A program made the translations under genes and the position numbers. The notes beneath the pieces were generated by a model. It was not told the origin of the DNA. It made no database searches and saw only the letters and a list, made by a program, of their open reading frames with translations. 64,000 nucleotides of DNA. Origin: Emcibacter sp048269205. GTDB taxonomy: Bacteria; Pseudomonadota; Alphaproteobacteria; Sphingomonadales; Emcibacteraceae. Shown here piece by piece: positions 8,815 to 18,416 of the stretch (positions are counted from its first letter, which is position 1; every line of letters starts with the position of its first letter). The stretch lies in the NCBI RefSeq assembly GCF_048269205.1, contig NZ_JBLXJC010000001.1:434001-498000 (forward strand), given 5' to 3'.

Positions 8815-10521
8815 TTATTTGTCTTCTTCTTTTCCTTCGGCCAGGGCTGCGCCCAGGATGTCGCCGAGGCTTGCGCCGCTGTCGGAAGAACCGTACTGGG
8901 CCACAGCTTCTTTTTCCTCGGAAATTTCAAGCTGCTTGATGCTCAGGCCGATCTTGCGGGTTTTCTTGTCCATGCTGGTCACCAGCGCGTCGACTTTGTC
9001 ACCGACAGAGAAGCGTTCCGGACGTTGCTCGGAACGGTCGCGGCTCAGGTCTGAGCGGCGGATGAAGGCGTCCATGGCCTGATCGTCTTCACCAACGGCG
9101 ACTTCAAGGCCGTTCTCGGTGACTTTGGTGACGGTACAGGTTACGGTGCTGCCCTTTCTCAGGGTGCTGGAGGCCATCGGGTCACCACCAAGCTGTTTGA
9201 CGCCCAGGGAGATGCGCTCCTTGTCCACATCAATGTCAAGCACAACCGCCTTGACCACATCGCCTTTTTTGTATTCGGCAATGGCGTCTTCACCGGATTT
9301 GCTCCAGTCCAGGTCGGACATGTGAACCATGCCGTCCACATCGCCTTCCAGACCGACAAACAGACCGAATTCGGTGATGTTCTTGATTTCACCTTCGATT
9401 TCGGTGCCAACCGGATGAGTTGCGGCAAAGGTTGTCCACGGGTTGTCCATGCACTGTTTCAGACCCAGGCTGATGCGGCGTTTTTCAGGTTCGATTTCCA
9501 GAACCATAACTTCCACTTCCTGGCTGGTGGACACGATTTTACCCGGGTGAACGTTTTTCTTGACCCAGCTCATTTCGGAAACATGGACCAGACCCTCGAT
9601 ACCGTCTTCCAGCTCAACAAAGGCACCATAATCGGTGATGTTGGTGATCCGTCCTGTCAGTTTGGAACCGACCGGATATTTGGCCTCAATGGTGGACCAC
9701 GGATCTTCCTGCAGCTGTTTCATGCCGAGGGAGATACGCTGTGTTTCCGGGTTCAGGCGAATGATCTGTACCTTGATGGTATCGCCGATGTTGAGAACCT
9801 CGGAGGGGTGGTTGATACGCTTCCAGCTGATGTCGGTGACATGCAGCAGACCATCGATACCGCCCAGATCCACAAAGGCACCGTAATCGGTGATGTTCTT
9901 GACAACACCTTCGACCACATTGCCTTCGCTCAGGCCCTCGATCAGCTCGGCGCGCTGTTCGGCGCGTGTTTCTTCCAGGATGGCCCTGCGGGAGACAACG
10001 ATGTTGCCACGCTTGCGGTCCATTTTCAGGATCTGGAAGGGCTGTTCGATGTTCATCAGCGGAGTGACGTCACGGATCGGGCGGATGTCCACCTGGCTGC
10101 CGGGCAGGAAGGCCACGGCGCCGTTCAGGTCAACAGTAAAGCCGCCTTTCACGCGACCGAAGATAACGCCTTTGACGCGTTCTTCTGCCTCGTAGGATTT
10201 CTCCAACTGAACCCAGGCTTCTTCGCGGCGCGCTTTTTCACGGCTTAGCTGAGCTTCGCCGCGAGCGTTTTCGACGCGGTCAACGAAAACTTCAACAGTG
10301 TCGCCGACGCTAAGTTCCGGGGCTTGTCCGGGCAGGGCAAATTCTTTAAGGGGGACGCGGCCTTCTGCTTTCAGGCCGATGTCTACAATTGCTGCTTCCT
10401 TATCAAGTGCGATGATGGTGCCGGTGACGACTTTGCCATCAAAGCGCTGGGATTCTCCGAGAGTTTCGTCAAGAAGCGCGGCGAAATCCTCTGTGGTTGG
10501 TACTGCTTGTTCAGCGGTCAT
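8815..10521 (-). CDS. rpsA: 30S ribosomal protein S1
   Basis: S1 is the large RNA-binding ribosomal protein that recruits mRNA to the 30S subunit. I choose the start giving MTAEQAVPTTEDF because AAGGA lies nine bases upstream; an in-frame extension of 32 residues upstream looks unlike S1. The resulting 568 residues match the usual size. Six S1 (OB-fold) repeats are visible; repeats 3-5 carry the near-identical ITDYGAFV or ITEFGLFV segments. cmk lies 138 bp upstream and a clear terminator follows. Confidence 0.97.
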   Translation of the reverse strand: MTAEQAVPTTEDFAALLDETLGESQRFDGKVVTGTIIALDKEAAIVDIGLKAEGRVPLKEFALPGQAPELSVGDTVEVFVDRVENARGEAQLSREKARREEAWVQLEKSYEAEERVKGVIFGRVKGGFTVDLNGAVAFLPGSQVDIRPIRDVTPLMNIEQPFQILKMDRKRGNIVVSRRAILEETRAEQRAELIEGLSEGNVVEGVVKNITDYGAFVDLGGIDGLLHVTDISWKRINHPSEVLNIGDTIKVQIIRLNPETQRISLGMKQLQEDPWSTIEAKYPVGSKLTGRITNITDYGAFVELEDGIEGLVHVSEMSWVKKNVHPGKIVSTSQEVEVMVLEIEPEKRRISLGLKQCMDNPWTTFAATHPVGTEIEGEIKNITEFGLFVGLEGDVDGMVHMSDLDWSKSGEDAIAEYKKGDVVKAVVLDIDVDKERISLGVKQLGGDPMASSTLRKGSTVTCTVTKVTENGLEVAVGEDDQAMDAFIRRSDLSRDRSEQRPERFSVGDKVDALVTSMDKKTRKIGLSIKQLEISEEKEAVAQYGSSDSGASLGDILGAALAEGKEEDK

Positions 10522-10658
10522 TAAGTGTCCTTCTTTCAAATTTTGTCTTTTCCGGCCTGCCGGTTGTCTCCGACGGTCTTGGAAATCGTTCATTACAAAT
10601 ACACCCCGGTCTTTCATCTTTCGACCGGCGTGCGATTCTGGTTCAAAAATGGCGGAAA

Positions 10659-11291
10659 TCAGCCGTTTATAAGCTTGAGCGCCTTTTGGAACACGGCCTC
10701 TATATCCGAATTTGATGTATCAAGCAAGTCTGCGTTTTCTGCAGGTTTCAAAGGGGCGGTGCTGCGGTTCATATCCCGGTCGTCCCTTTCACGGAGTTCC
10801 GCGAGGATTTTTTCATAGTCTGCAGTGCTTCCATTCTCGCCAAAAAGCTCCAGAAACCTACGTTTTGCACGGGTTTCCACATTTGCGGTAATGAATATCT
10901 TGTGGTCCGCGCCGGGGCAAATCACCGTACCAATATCGCGTCCGTCAAGTACGGCGCCGGCCTTTCCGCCGGGAGGATTTGCTGCAAAACCCCTTTGATA
11001 ATCAAGCAGAATCCGCCGTACTTCCGGGATTGCGGCCACTTTCGATGCGGCAGCCCCGGTTGATTCGGTACGCAATTCCGGGTCGGTCAGGTCCATTTCG
11101 CCGACTTTTTGCGCGGCGGCAACGGCGTCGGCCTCATCCTCCGGATTGCCGCCGGACCGAAGCGTTATCAGACCCACGGCCCGATACAGGGCACCGGTGT
11201 CGAGATGGGCATAGTCAAAATGAGCGGCCAGTTTGCGCGCAAGGGTGCCCTTGCCGGAAGCGGCGGGGCCGTCGATGGCGATAATGGTCAT
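10659..11291 (-). CDS. cmk: Cytidylate kinase
   Basis: Cmk phosphorylates CMP and dCMP with ATP. The 210-residue protein opens with the P-loop IDGPAASGKGTLA, and the substrate-binding motif LDGRDIGTVICP is near residue 115. RERDDRDMNRSTAPL is the family lid region near residue 168. Its start overlaps the aroA stop by 4 bp (ATGA), indicating coupled translation. The aroA-cmk-rpsA order is conserved in proteobacteria. Confidence 0.97.
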   Translation of the reverse strand: MTIIAIDGPAASGKGTLARKLAAHFDYAHLDTGALYRAVGLITLRSGGNPEDEADAVAAAQKVGEMDLTDPELRTESTGAAASKVAAIPEVRRILLDYQRGFAANPPGGKAGAVLDGRDIGTVICPGADHKIFITANVETRAKRRFLELFGENGSTADYEKILAELRERDDRDMNRSTAPLKPAENADLLDTSNSDIEAVFQKALKLING

Positions 11292-12625
11292 TGCTTTTCT
11301 TCTCCGTCCGCTTGGATGCTGGCGCCAAGGCCGTTCATCAGGGACCTGAATATGGGAAAGCTGGTTTCGATCACCGAGCCGTCGTCCACAGTGACCGGCT
11401 TCTCGCTCTGCATGCCCAATGTGAGAAAAGACATGGCAATACGGTGGTCCAGGTGGGTTTCCACCAGGGCGCCGCCTTTCGGCTTGTCGCCGTTGCCGGT
11501 GACGGCCATGCCGTCGTCAAATTCCTCTACCTCAATGCCGCAGGCGCGCAGTCCTTTGACCATGATGGAAATGCGGTCGCTTTCCTTGACCCGCAGTTCT
11601 TCGGCGCCGCGCATCACTGTGGTGCCTTCGGCAAAGGCCGCAGCGATACAGAGAACCGGATATTCGTCGATCATGGAAGGCGCGCGGCCCTCTGGAACGG
11701 TGATGGCTTTCAGGGTGCTGTGGCGAACCCTGAGGTCGGCAACCGGTTCGCCGCACTCTTCCCGTTCGTTCAGGAGGTCGATCCTTGCGCCCATTTCTAT
11801 CAGGGTGGTGAACAGACCGGTCCGGTCCGGATTCAGGCCCACATTGTTGATGGTGATGTCGGATCCGGGTGTGATCAGGGCGGCCACCAGCGGAAAGGCC
11901 GCGGAGGAGGGGTCGCCCGGCACAACCAGGTTTCTGGCGGTCAGTTCCGGCTGGCCGGTGACGGTAATGAGCCGGCCACCGTTCTGCGGTGTCGTAGTGG
12001 TTTCCACCCCAAAAAAGCTGAACATGCGCTCCGTATGATCACGGGTCGGCTTCTTTTCCAAAATGGTGGTGATCCCCGGGGTGTTCAATGCGGCAAGCAT
12101 AATAGCCGATTTCACCTGGGCGGAGGCCACAGGCACATCGTAACTTATGGGTAGAGGGCTTCCGGTTCCCCTGACGGTCATGGGCAGGGTGCCGTTTTCC
12201 GATCCGTGAAATTCGGCGCCGAACTGTTCCAGAGGCACAGTGACCCGTTTCATGGGGCGGGAGGACAGGGAGGCATCGCCGATGAATGTGCTGCTGAAGG
12301 GGTAAGTGGAAACAAGGCCCATCAACAGACGGGCACCGGTTCCGGAATTGCCCATGTCCAGGGCACCGGCCGGTTCATGAAGACCGCCGACGCCGACGCC
12401 GTGCACATGCCAGCATCCTTCGTCGTCCCGGTAAATATCTGCACCAAGCGCCCGCATGGCGGCGGCGGTATTCAGAACATCCTCGCCTTCCAGTAGACCA
12501 CGTATTACTGTTTCGCCAACGGCCATGCTGCCCATGATCAGGGCGCGATGGGAAATGGACTTGTCTCCGGGCACCGTCACGGTTCCGGACATTTTCTGGG
12601 CAACAGAGGAAATCAACTGATTCAT
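11288..12625 (-). CDS. aroA: 3-phosphoshikimate 1-carboxyvinyltransferase (EPSP synthase)
   Basis: AroA transfers enolpyruvyl from PEP to shikimate-3-phosphate, the sixth shikimate-pathway step and the target of glyphosate. The 445-residue protein shows the substrate-binding PGDKSISHRALI near residues 18-29, the LDMGNSGTGARLL glycine motif near 88-100, IDEYPVL and the C-terminal DHRIAMSFL. The LDMGNSGTGARLL stretch resembles class II enzymes, but resistance cannot be judged from this. It heads the minus-strand block. Confidence 0.96.
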   Translation of the reverse strand: MNQLISSVAQKMSGTVTVPGDKSISHRALIMGSMAVGETVIRGLLEGEDVLNTAAAMRALGADIYRDDEGCWHVHGVGVGGLHEPAGALDMGNSGTGARLLMGLVSTYPFSSTFIGDASLSSRPMKRVTVPLEQFGAEFHGSENGTLPMTVRGTGSPLPISYDVPVASAQVKSAIMLAALNTPGITTILEKKPTRDHTERMFSFFGVETTTTPQNGGRLITVTGQPELTARNLVVPGDPSSAAFPLVAALITPGSDITINNVGLNPDRTGLFTTLIEMGARIDLLNEREECGEPVADLRVRHSTLKAITVPEGRAPSMIDEYPVLCIAAAFAEGTTVMRGAEELRVKESDRISIMVKGLRACGIEVEEFDDGMAVTGNGDKPKGGALVETHLDHRIAMSFLTLGMQSEKPVTVDDGSVIETSFPIFRSLMNGLGASIQADGEEKQ

Positions 12626-12830
12626 AATATTTTATATAATGGCTCTTATGGTGGCGTTTTGCGGCTGAGATAACATATTTTCAGCTTAATCGCCTAGACA
12701 TTATCATTATTTATTGCAGAAAAATGCAAAAGGCTTCTTTTATGTTCATATTAAGCTTTGACACATGGAAATTATCATGGCAAAGGAAGGCTTTTCTGAA
12801 ACGTAATGTTACAGGTTATGGAGAAGAAGA

Positions 12831-13190
12831 TTGGCTAAACCTGAATGGGGTACCAAACGTCAGTGCCCGAAGTGCGGAACACGCTTTTATGATCTGGGAA
12901 ATGATGACCCTATCATGTGCATCAGCTGCGATCAAAAGTTCAAGCCGGAGATCATCCTGAAGAGTAAACAGCATGCCCTGGAGATTCTGCCCAGTGCGTC
13001 TACTTCTGATGACAGCAAAGAAGACGACGATGAAGATGTGCTGCTGGATGACGAGGACCTGCTGACTGATGACGAGGATGTGGATGTTGATCTCGACGAG
13101 GACGACAATACCACTATCCTGTCGGATGAGGACGATACCAATGTCACCGATGTCGTGGATGCCCCTGTGAAAAAGGGCGGCGACGACTAA
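12831..13190 (+). CDS. TIGR02300 / FYDLN acid family protein
   Basis: This 119-residue protein belongs to an alphaproteobacterial family of unknown function. The N-terminal zinc-ribbon-like half has CPKC near residue 12 and CISC near residue 30, with the signature RFYDLGNDDP between them. The rest is almost entirely Asp/Glu-rich from about residue 57. I use the TTG at 12831 because GGAG lies seven bases upstream and no ATG is in frame. It is divergent from aroA and upstream of tRNA-Ala, its usual neighbourhood. The acidic tail suggests a basic partner, but nothing more can be said. Confidence 0.85.
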   Translation: MAKPEWGTKRQCPKCGTRFYDLGNDDPIMCISCDQKFKPEIILKSKQHALEILPSASTSDDSKEDDDEDVLLDDEDLLTDDEDVDVDLDEDDNTTILSDEDDTNVTDVVDAPVKKGGDD

Positions 13191-13213
13191 GTGAACTTTT
13201 TTTGATATTGTTC

Positions 13214-13242
13214 TTGATTCTCTGCGTCAGGATGAATATTTA
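13214..13242 (+). promoter_or_regulatory. Candidate promoter of tRNA-Ala
   Basis: TTGATT (13214-13219) and TATTTA (13237-13242) are separated by 17 bases. A start near 13249 would give a short leader before the tRNA at 13278. This is a match by eye only. Confidence 0.4.
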
Positions 13243-13277
13243 TTGCCTGCCTGTGATTCAGGAGTTGTTTTGGATAC

Positions 13278-13353
<76 letters not shown>

Positions 13354-13365
13354 AAGCAAGATAAC

Positions 13366-13401
13366 AAAAAGCCCGATGGTTCCGCCATCGGGCTTTTTGT
13401 T
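13366..13401 (+). terminator. Intrinsic terminator of tRNA-Ala
   Basis: GCCCGATGG (13371-13379) pairs with CCATCGGGC (13385-13393) around TTCCG. It is flanked by AAAAA before and TTTTTGTTTG after. It lies directly behind the tRNA gene. Confidence 0.88.
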
Positions 13402-13643
13402 TGTCTGTCCCTAAAATCTACGTCCTGAATTCCTCAATCAATGCAAAGGGTTGCATGATTTTCTCTAATGTAACTTATGGCAATTCTTTTGGAAATAAAA
13501 AGTATTGTATTTCAGTAGGATAGATTGTAAGTTATAGTAGTTCTTAATAGGGAAAGAGCATTTAGTACAAAAAAGTAAAAAAGTAATCCGGATGAATAAA
13601 TCCGGGCACAGAATCTTGCAATCAAATAAAATGGGAGGCTTTC

Positions 13644-16103
13644 ATGAAAAGCAAATCACTCTTGCTGCTGAGCACAGGGCTGTTCAGCGTGGCAATATCG
13701 CCTGTTCTGGCGGAAACAGCTCTTGAAGAAATCGTCGTTACAGCCCAGAAAAGGGAAGAATCTCTGCAGGAGGTTCCAATCGCCATGCAGGCTTTTACCG
13801 GTGACCAGCTCCAGAAGATGGGGGTAAAGAAGGCCAAGGATGTGGTCAAGCTTGCCCCTAACCTGAATATTTCCGGGCAGAACCCGGCTAACCAGCAAAT
13901 AAACATTCGCGGTGTCGGTACCAATTCCTTCTTCGGCAGCGCTTCAGGGTCTGTAGGCATCTATATGGACGAGGTGACCATCAGTTCACCCTATATGACC
14001 GCTCTTGGTCTTTATGACATGGAACGGGTCGAGGTTCTGCGCGGTCCCCAGAATTCCCTGTTTGGCCGGAATACCACCGGTGGGGCGGTGAACTATATCT
14101 CCAGAATGCCGGAAGTGGGCGGCGAGGTTGAAGGCTATTTTGACCTGGGTTATGGCCGTTTCAATGAAATCGAGATCGAAGGCGCCGTGTCCATTCCGCT
14201 TGGAGATACCCTGGCCTTACGGGTCGCCGGTAAATCCTATAATCGTGATGGCATCTGGCATGATGTATTCGCCGACGAGGATTTCGGGGATAAAGACCGG
14301 AAATCCCTGCGCGGCACCCTGCAGTGGGAGCCAACCGACCGGACCAGCGTGACTGCCAACATCCACTGGGCCAGGGAGGACAGCGAATTTGATGGCTATC
14401 GTTATGTCGGCACCCGTGGCACTGTGGCTGATGGTGCTGCCGTGGATGGCGCCTTTGTCGGTCCAGCGCCGCTGGCAGGGACCCAGATAGATTATGAGAA
14501 CGGGATTTATAATACGGTGAACGCCCAGGCTGTGGATTCATCTTTCCCCAACTGGAATGATACGTCGCGTACGGGGTCCAATATTCACAAGGTGGATACC
14601 ACCGGAGCCTATCTCAAAATCTCCCATGACTTCGACTCCATGACCCTGACCTCCATCACGGCCTATGACGAAAGCACGACCAAATTTACCGTGGATGCCA
14701 GCGGTGCGGGTAATGTGAACGGTCAGGCGAACCTGGTGATCGATCAGGACCAGGATTTCGAACAGTTCAGTCAGGAAATCCGGCTGGCGTCACCGTCCGA
14801 CCAGGACTTCCGCTGGATTGTCGGCATGTTCTATTTCAATGAAGATTCGGAACTCAGCCAGAACATCCGCTTTGGTCAGGCTAATGTGCTTTCTTCGCCG
14901 GTACCCTCTACTGATCCGGATGTGGCGGCTGGTCCGCCGATCCTAGCCGGTGGTTCCTTTGGTCTGTGGGCACTGTCACAGGGCCTGACGTCAGGTTATC
15001 CGGAAGCGGGTTATAACAATTCGCTGGCTTTCAGTATTGCCACCATGGAAAACCAGGTCTGGTCGCCTTACCTGCATACGGAGTATGACTTCACCGATGA
15101 CCTGACCCTGACGGTCGGTCTGCGCTATACCAGCGACAAGAAGAAAATGCCGTCCTATTACGTCGGTATTCTTGATACCACAGGTCATGCCCTTGAAACC
15201 TTCTGGAGCAACGAATATATCCGTGCAGAAGCTGCTGCCCAGGCGCCGGGTGACTGTACGGATAATGGCCGTCGTTGTGCCGAGGACACGGTCGGTGACG
15301 ATATTGATACCGAAGAGTGGGGCGGCAAGATCGGCCTGGATTATCACGTCAATGAGGACTTCCTGCTTTATGCCAGTTACTCCCGCGGTTTCCGTTCCGG
15401 CTCCTACGATATTGAGTTCCTGCACGGGATCCATACCGGTTTCCTGCGTCAGGATCTGAGCGAGGAAACCCTGGATGCCTTCGAGGTGGGCTTCAAGTCA
15501 AACCTGATGGAAAACAGCATGCAGTTCAACATGTCAGTCTTCTATTATGCCTGGCATGACCTGCAGACCTTCTATGTGAATCCCGCTTCCGGTCCGGAGT
15601 TCGTCAATGTGCCCAAGTCTGAAATCATGGGTATTGAAGCAGAGCTGAAATGGGTTCCGGCAGAAACATGGTATGTCTCAGCCGGTGCAGGTTTTCAGGA
15701 CAGCAAAATCCTCGAAGCCAGCCCGACACCGGTGGACGAGGAAGACCATGAGCTGCCGTTTGCGGCCAGCACGTCCTTCAACCTGCTGGTCTCCAAGGAT
15801 TTCTATATCGGGGAGAATATCCTGAATGTGCAGGCAACCTGGGCCTATCGCAGCTCACCGAAAACGACCCTGAATACGGCTGACCTGATTGATGAGCTTG
15901 GTTCCATGTCGGAGCTGGGTGTCCGGGCCAGCTATACCTTTGGTGACGAGCAGCAATATTCAATCACGGCTTACGGGGAAAACCTGACCGCAGATAAATA
16001 TTGCTACTTCAAGTTTGATCTGGGTGTCATCAACGGAAGTACCTATTGTGTTCCCAACGAAGGGGTCGCTACCTATGGCCTCCGGGGCAAGGTCAACTTC
16101 TGA
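13644..16103 (+). CDS. TonB-dependent outer-membrane receptor
   Basis: This 819-residue outer-membrane receptor should import a ligand, such as a siderophore, vitamin or glycan, using TonB energy. It has a signal peptide (about residues 1-23, cleavage after VLA) and a TonB-box-like LEEIVVTAQKREE directly after it. The plug domain has the typical RGVGTNSFFG and VEVLRGPQNSLFGRNTTGGAVN around 135-155. A long beta-barrel ends in an aromatic residue (VNF). The VVTAQKRE box and plug resemble the large receptor family of sphingomonads and related alphaproteobacteria. The ligand is unknown, and no ligand-specific neighbour helps. Confidence 0.94.
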   Translation: MKSKSLLLLSTGLFSVAISPVLAETALEEIVVTAQKREESLQEVPIAMQAFTGDQLQKMGVKKAKDVVKLAPNLNISGQNPANQQINIRGVGTNSFFGSASGSVGIYMDEVTISSPYMTALGLYDMERVEVLRGPQNSLFGRNTTGGAVNYISRMPEVGGEVEGYFDLGYGRFNEIEIEGAVSIPLGDTLALRVAGKSYNRDGIWHDVFADEDFGDKDRKSLRGTLQWEPTDRTSVTANIHWAREDSEFDGYRYVGTRGTVADGAAVDGAFVGPAPLAGTQIDYENGIYNTVNAQAVDSSFPNWNDTSRTGSNIHKVDTTGAYLKISHDFDSMTLTSITAYDESTTKFTVDASGAGNVNGQANLVIDQDQDFEQFSQEIRLASPSDQDFRWIVGMFYFNEDSELSQNIRFGQANVLSSPVPSTDPDVAAGPPILAGGSFGLWALSQGLTSGYPEAGYNNSLAFSIATMENQVWSPYLHTEYDFTDDLTLTVGLRYTSDKKKMPSYYVGILDTTGHALETFWSNEYIRAEAAAQAPGDCTDNGRRCAEDTVGDDIDTEEWGGKIGLDYHVNEDFLLYASYSRGFRSGSYDIEFLHGIHTGFLRQDLSEETLDAFEVGFKSNLMENSMQFNMSVFYYAWHDLQTFYVNPASGPEFVNVPKSEIMGIEAELKWVPAETWYVSAGAGFQDSKILEASPTPVDEEDHELPFAASTSFNLLVSKDFYIGENILNVQATWAYRSSPKTTLNTADLIDELGSMSELGVRASYTFGDEQQYSITAYGENLTADKYCYFKFDLGVINGSTYCVPNEGVATYGLRGKVNF

Positions 16104-16126
16104 TAAACATACCTTATGAATCTGAA

Positions 16127-16154
16127 GGAGCCCGCCAATGGCGGGCTCTTTTTT
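16127..16154 (+). terminator. Intrinsic terminator of the TonB-dependent receptor
   Basis: GAGCCCGCC (16128-16136) pairs with GGCGGGCTC (16140-16148) around AAT, followed by TTTTTTA. It lies 24 bases after the receptor stop codon. Confidence 0.88.
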
Positions 16155-16191
16155 ATCGTGCGGGGTTCTGCTGCAATGAAATAACCGCCGC

Positions 16192-18264
16192 TTATACCGC
16201 TCGTATTTCCTGCAGGAAATGTTCAACATCGCCTTTGATGTGGCCGGTCGTCTTGTCCATGGATTCAGAGGCGTTTTTGATATTCCCGGCAACTTCCTTG
16301 GTTTCTGTGACGGCGCTGGACACCTGGGTAATCCCTTTGGAGACATTCTGCATCCCCTGGGCCGCAAAGGAAACTGAACGGTTAATTTCCTGGGTGGTGC
16401 TGCTCTGTTCCTCCATGGCGGAAGAAATGGTCAGCATGATTTCACTAAGCTTGGAAACAGAATCCTGAATGCCATTAATTGCCGAAACAGCTAGGTTTGT
16501 GGCGTTCTGCATGTCCTTGATCTGGTGAGAAATATCCTCGGTGGCCTTGCTGGTATCCGTCGCCAGGGATTTCACTTCATTGGCAACCACAGCAAAGCCT
16601 TTCCCGGCTTCACCCGCGCGGGCGGACTCGATGGTTGCATTCAGTGCAAGCAGGTTGGTCTGATTGGCAATGTCATTGATAAGCTGGATGACATCACCAA
16701 TTTTCTGGGAACTCCCCAAGAGGTTTTCGACGGCTTGACCACCCTGTTTGAGGGCATCTTCTGAATCGCGGGTAATGGTGTTCGCCAGCGATACCTGTTG
16801 ATTAATCTCCTTGATGGATACGGAGAATTCCTCAACAGCTGCCGCGACAAGCTGAACATTGGAATTGGTCTCGCCGGATGATTCAGAAACAATTGCGGCT
16901 TCGTCATTCATACTATTCGAAGTTGTGAAAAGCTGGCCTGATGTCGTTCTCATGGTGTCTGACGATTCTGAAAGCTGTGTCAGAGCTTCACGGATCTGGT
17001 CATCGAAAGAGCTGATCAGTGATTCTATTTTTCTTGTACGTTCCTCGCGAATGCGGGATTCTTTTTCTGTTCGCTCGGCTTCTTCCCTAAGCTGTTGAGC
17101 TTCCATTTCCTGTTGTTTGGATAAAAGTTGCGCGGCTTCTTCCGCTTTGCGGCCGGCTTCTTTTTCGAAGGTGATTTTGTCCAGCGCTGCAATCTTCAGC
17201 TCATTCAGGGCTTGGGAAATCACTCCCACCCCGTCCTTGCGGTCAAGTCCGGTTACTTCCGTATGATAGTCGCCTGCGGCAATTCTCCTGACTGTTTCAA
17301 TCAGGCTGGCCAGGGGAACGGCAATGCTCCGGGCCATAATGGAGGAAGACAGAGCGGCAATAAGAAGTATGACCATGGAAAGACCGACAATGATCATGGT
17401 GCCGTTACTCCGGGTGTGTTCCATATCAAGATTGGCCGCCTGGAACCTTTTCTCGGAAATAGTCATTAATTCTGCCAGAAGAGGTTCCATGGCCTCATAG
17501 GTTTTTTCCAGTTCGATGGTCTGCTCTTTCCTGGCAAGGGATTTGTCTGAATAGGCCTTGAACAGGGAATAATAGGTTTGAAGTTTGGCCTGGATGTCCG
17601 TTTTGGTATCCGGGGAATAATTTTTACCGGCAAGACTTTTCTGGAAGCTTGTATATTGCTTTTCCATGTCCTTCACGAAAGCCGGATCCAGTTGCAGCCG
17701 GAAGTCCCGTTCGTCCCTTTGCATCAGGAGCTTGAGCTTGATCAGGTCGGCATTGCTGGCCAGATTATCAAGGGTTGTTTCCACGTCCAGCGCGGCGCTT
17801 AGAAGACGCCCTTCCAGGCCTGACCGGTTGTCCAGGCCCAGCTCCTTTTGCAGATCGATAATCTGCTCAAAAATATCCTGGTTCTTCTTGGCGAGAGCTG
17901 AAAGGTTCTGAATGACCCTGATGAGTCTGTTGTCTGTGGAATCACTGCCCAGTTTATGCAGTTTTTCCAGCAACTTTTCTTCATGTTCCCGAAATTCGCT
18001 CAGGAATAGGATGTCCCGGGTAATCAGGAAGTCCTTTTCAGCCCGTCTCATCTGAAGGGCGGTTTCCTCGATATGGGAAATGTCGGATATTACCCTCGTA
18101 CTTTTCATATAGGCATCTTCATGTGCCTTTAAGTAGTCAAAGGTGACAAGGGACGTGGCCGAAAGCAGAATGATGCCGAGGATTGCTATCGCCCCGAGAC
18201 CATAAATCCGATAGGAAATGCTGATATTTTTCAGAAAAGTTCCGTCTAAGATATTAGAAAACAT
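16192..18264 (-). CDS. Methyl-accepting chemotaxis protein with periplasmic helical sensor
   Basis: This 690-residue transmembrane chemoreceptor signals to CheA/CheW. Helix one is at about residues 17-37 and helix two at about 292-312. The long helical periplasmic domain between them contains MRRAEKDFLITRD, which resembles HBM-type (helical bimodular) sensors. A HAMP segment and a cytoplasmic coiled-coil follow, with the conserved hairpin tip NQTNLLALNATIESARAGE near 555-575. No clear C-terminal CheR-binding pentapeptide is seen (the end is EIRAV). It stands alone; cheY and a CheZ-like gene lie 34 kb away. Confidence 0.93.
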   Translation of the reverse strand: MFSNILDGTFLKNISISYRIYGLGAIAILGIILLSATSLVTFDYLKAHEDAYMKSTRVISDISHIEETALQMRRAEKDFLITRDILFLSEFREHEEKLLEKLHKLGSDSTDNRLIRVIQNLSALAKKNQDIFEQIIDLQKELGLDNRSGLEGRLLSAALDVETTLDNLASNADLIKLKLLMQRDERDFRLQLDPAFVKDMEKQYTSFQKSLAGKNYSPDTKTDIQAKLQTYYSLFKAYSDKSLARKEQTIELEKTYEAMEPLLAELMTISEKRFQAANLDMEHTRSNGTMIIVGLSMVILLIAALSSSIMARSIAVPLASLIETVRRIAAGDYHTEVTGLDRKDGVGVISQALNELKIAALDKITFEKEAGRKAEEAAQLLSKQQEMEAQQLREEAERTEKESRIREERTRKIESLISSFDDQIREALTQLSESSDTMRTTSGQLFTTSNSMNDEAAIVSESSGETNSNVQLVAAAVEEFSVSIKEINQQVSLANTITRDSEDALKQGGQAVENLLGSSQKIGDVIQLINDIANQTNLLALNATIESARAGEAGKGFAVVANEVKSLATDTSKATEDISHQIKDMQNATNLAVSAINGIQDSVSKLSEIMLTISSAMEEQSSTTQEINRSVSFAAQGMQNVSKGITQVSSAVTETKEVAGNIKNASESMDKTTGHIKGDVEHFLQEIRAV

Positions 18265-18359
18265 GTATTAAACCCAAGCTTGTATAAGATTCCGACTAAT
18301 AAATCGAAAGTATTTCAGCGTTGGGTTAATAAAGTCTTTCTAATGTATACTAAAATTAG

Positions 18360-18395
18360 AAAAAACTAATTCCCGCCATCGGAGGATAGCGGGAA
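18360..18395 (-). terminator. Intrinsic terminator of hslVU
   Basis: On the minus strand TTCCCGC-TATC pairs with GATG-GCGGGAA (one G-U pair) around a CTCC loop, covering 18370-18395. It is followed by TTAGTTTTTTC. It begins 21 bases after the hslU stop codon. Confidence 0.75.
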
Positions 18396-18416
18396 AGTAG
18401 TTCAATTCTAACGATA

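Noticed and set aside
12724..12960. 78-codon frame overlapping the TIGR02300 gene
   Set aside because: It overlaps the conserved FYDLN-type gene in another frame and lacks a ribosome site of its own.
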